Below the pieces are notes generated by a model. The model saw nothing but the letters and a program-made list of their open reading frames with translations, was not told the origin of the DNA and did no database searches. Shown here in pieces: positions 22,021 to 23,366 of a stretch of 23,366 bases of DNA. The stretch is taken from the NCBI GenBank assembly GCA_900554395.1, contig USHB01000002.1, forward strand, positions 1-23,366. Direction: 5' to 3'. The DNA comes from an uncultured Phascolarctobacterium sp. (GTDB taxonomy: Bacteria > Bacillota > Negativicutes > Acidaminococcales > Acidaminococcaceae). The translations under genes were made by a program, and so were the position numbers. Position 1 is the stretch's first letter; the number at the start of each line of letters is the position of its first letter.

Positions 22021-23202
22021 TTATCTGCGCATTTGTTCCGGAATGGGAATTTTAAACGCTACAACGGCGGCAAGCACCGGCAGCATTGTTATTAAGCCCA
22101 TTACAAACGGCAGCCCGTAATAATCTGCCAAAAAGCCTAAAATAGTAACGCCAAAGCCGCCCATGCCTACGCTGAAACCAATTGTAAGCCCGGCAGCCAT
22201 GCCGACATTATTTGGCAGCATAGTCTGCGCCAGAATAGTTGTAGTGGCAAAAGAACCGATAATGGAAAAACCTGCTAAAGCCACAGCGGCAAGCACCGCA
22301 GCAGGCATAGTAACATTGGCAATAAGCCAGATAGCAGGTATACTGCACAGCACAGAACCTAATATTATGCGGCGTGCGCCAAGCCTATCACTTAAAACAG
22401 CGCCAATGTAAGTCCCTGCCACTCCTCCTAAGAGGAAAAACGATACCAGCATTCCTGCAAAAGTAGAATCCGCCTGGCGGAAGTTAATAAAAAATAACGG
22501 CAAATATGTAGAAAGGCCTGTGTGTATTGTTGAACGCAAAAAAATAAATAACAATACAAAAGCCAATCCTGCATAGGGAATTTTTTGCACAACACCGCTT
22601 TTTTTAGCTGCCTGCACACGCAAATTATGTTCAAGATTTACACGCTTATATTCCGGCATATATTTCATCATTAAACCGAAAACAAGCAATCCAGGCAAAA
22701 TAAAATACATAGTATTATGCAGCCCGCCCGGCAAAGTCAATAAAAATGCCATCAGCAATGAACCTGCTGCCATGCCTGCGTTGCCGCCAAGAGAAAAAAT
22801 GCCCATATTGGCAGCTTTATTTTTATCAGTACTTAAGAAATTGGTAGTTTTAGATGCCTGCGGATGATAAGTTGCACTGGCAACACCAATTATTACAACT
22901 GTGCACATTAACAACGCATACGCCGGCACCCAGCCGATTAATGCAAAACCCGCACCTGCCATTGCCGCACAAAACGGCAGCATCGCTGGCAAGGATTTTT
23001 TATCGGTAATATAACCAAATAACGGCTGAATAACCGAGGAAGTGATATTTTGCGTTAAAACAATAAACGCAAGCTGTGAATAACTTAAAGCAAACAGTTC
23101 TTTTAAATGCGGCAGCACAATCGGCAAAGCCCCTGCCTGCAAATCCGTAACCATATGCCCAAGTGCCAGTGCTATGACAGGCATACTTATATTTTTAAGC
23201 AT
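22021..23202 (-). CDS. MFS exporter of the fosmidomycin-resistance (Fsr) type
   Basis: A 12-segment major facilitator of 393 residues. Fsr-family blocks are visible: LGHMVTDLQAGALPIVLPHL at the N-terminus, QNITSSVIQPLFGYITDKK after segment two, VASATYHPQASKTTNF and SLGGNAGMAAGSLL in the middle, and SDRLGARRIILG in the second half. Fsr proteins export fosmidomycin or related molecules; the natural substrate is usually unknown. Fosmidomycin is itself a phosphonate, but this gene is 15 kb from the phn block, so I draw no link. SD GAAGG precedes the ATG. It heads a likely two-gene transcript with rarD and has a promoter with an inverted repeat over the start site. Confidence 0.85.
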   Translation of the reverse strand: MLKNISMPVIALALGHMVTDLQAGALPIVLPHLKELFALSYSQLAFIVLTQNITSSVIQPLFGYITDKKSLPAMLPFCAAMAGAGFALIGWVPAYALLMCTVVIIGVASATYHPQASKTTNFLSTDKNKAANMGIFSLGGNAGMAAGSLLMAFLLTLPGGLHNTMYFILPGLLVFGLMMKYMPEYKRVNLEHNLRVQAAKKSGVVQKIPYAGLAFVLLFIFLRSTIHTGLSTYLPLFFINFRQADSTFAGMLVSFFLLGGVAGTYIGAVLSDRLGARRIILGSVLCSIPAIWLIANVTMPAAVLAAVALAGFSIIGSFATTTILAQTMLPNNVGMAAGLTIGFSVGMGGFGVTILGFLADYYGLPFVMGLITMLPVLAAVVAFKIPIPEQMRR

Positions 23203-23263
23203 AAATAACCTTCTTTCGTAATTTGTTTTCGGTATAAAATAGTTAACTCAATCTAAAGCAGAA

Positions 23264-23291
23264 ATAAAATTTATAGTTTATTAAATTTTAT
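23264..23291 (-). repeat. Inverted repeat over the predicted start of the MFS transcript
   Basis: ATAAAATTT (23264-23272) and AAATTTTAT (23283-23291), perfect 9-bp arms with a 10-base spacer, directly downstream of the -10 box. It is placed like a repressor operator, though all-A/T arms can arise by chance. Confidence 0.4.
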
Positions 23292-23292
23292 A

Positions 23293-23321
23293 TAAATAAT
23301 CTGCGATAAAATTATAGTCAA
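23293..23321 (-). promoter_or_regulatory. Candidate promoter of the MFS-rarD transcript
   Basis: Minus strand: TTGACT (23316-23321), 17 bases, TATTTA (23293-23298), in a very A/T-rich stretch. The rest of the window end (to 23366) holds an imperfect AACAAATAT/ATGTTTGTT repeat and no gene. Confidence 0.45.
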
Positions 23322-23366
23322 ATATAATAATACCATTTTAACAAATATATTTAAATGTTTGTTTCT

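Overview
The window reads as chromosome of a low-to-mid GC Bacillota. Promoters are sigma-A-like, Shine-Dalgarno (SD) sequences are strong, and GTG/TTG starts are common. The gene content (branched-chain amino acid ABC transport, diaminopropionate ammonia-lyase, phosphonate breakdown, LCP protein) suits an anaerobic, amino-acid-using Negativicute such as the Phascolarctobacterium/Acidaminococcus group. That placement is inference, not proof. Every gene I can support lies on the minus strand, so transcription runs right to left. I saw no tRNA, rRNA, CRISPR array, insertion sequence or prophage gene.

Layout from left to right (the reverse of transcription). 1-1055: ychF, cut by the window edge, with its promoter. 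1068-7387: a phosphonate block. A DeoR-family regulator has its own terminator. Behind it a separate promoter carrying a repeated operator-like motif drives phnX (phosphonoacetaldehyde hydrolase), an iron-dependent alcohol dehydrogenase, and a PhnD-PhnC-PhnE-PhnE importer, ending in a terminator. The last permease gene carries a frameshift. 7453-9755: an LCP (LytR-CpsA-Psr) protein and an overlapping CoA-pyrophosphatase-type NUDIX hydrolase.

9825-16862: a branched-chain amino acid block. A strong promoter and a roughly 95-nt leader precede two paralogous substrate-binding lipoproteins. Each binding-protein gene is followed by a terminator-like hairpin. Then come livH, livM, livG and livF, tightly packed, followed in the same run by a CBS-CBS-ACT protein and a DUF951 protein. 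The hairpins suggest graded expression: much binding protein, less transporter.

16966-18152: diaminopropionate ammonia-lyase with its terminator. 18183-19331: the conserved rpsF-ssb-rpsR operon. 19348-20788: a divergent UxaE (tagaturonate epimerase)-family protein that seems to lack the family's active-site motifs. 20893-21112: a very AT-rich non-coding stretch dense in DnaA-box-like 9-mers, a candidate replication-origin element. 21128-23321: a RarD/EamA permease and a fosmidomycin-resistance-type MFS exporter, probably co-transcribed.

Most worth checking: the DnaA-box-like cluster, the phosphonate pathway with an alcohol dehydrogenase in place of a transaminase, the degenerate UxaE homologue, the possible isoleucine-ending leader peptide before the liv genes, and the broken second phnE.
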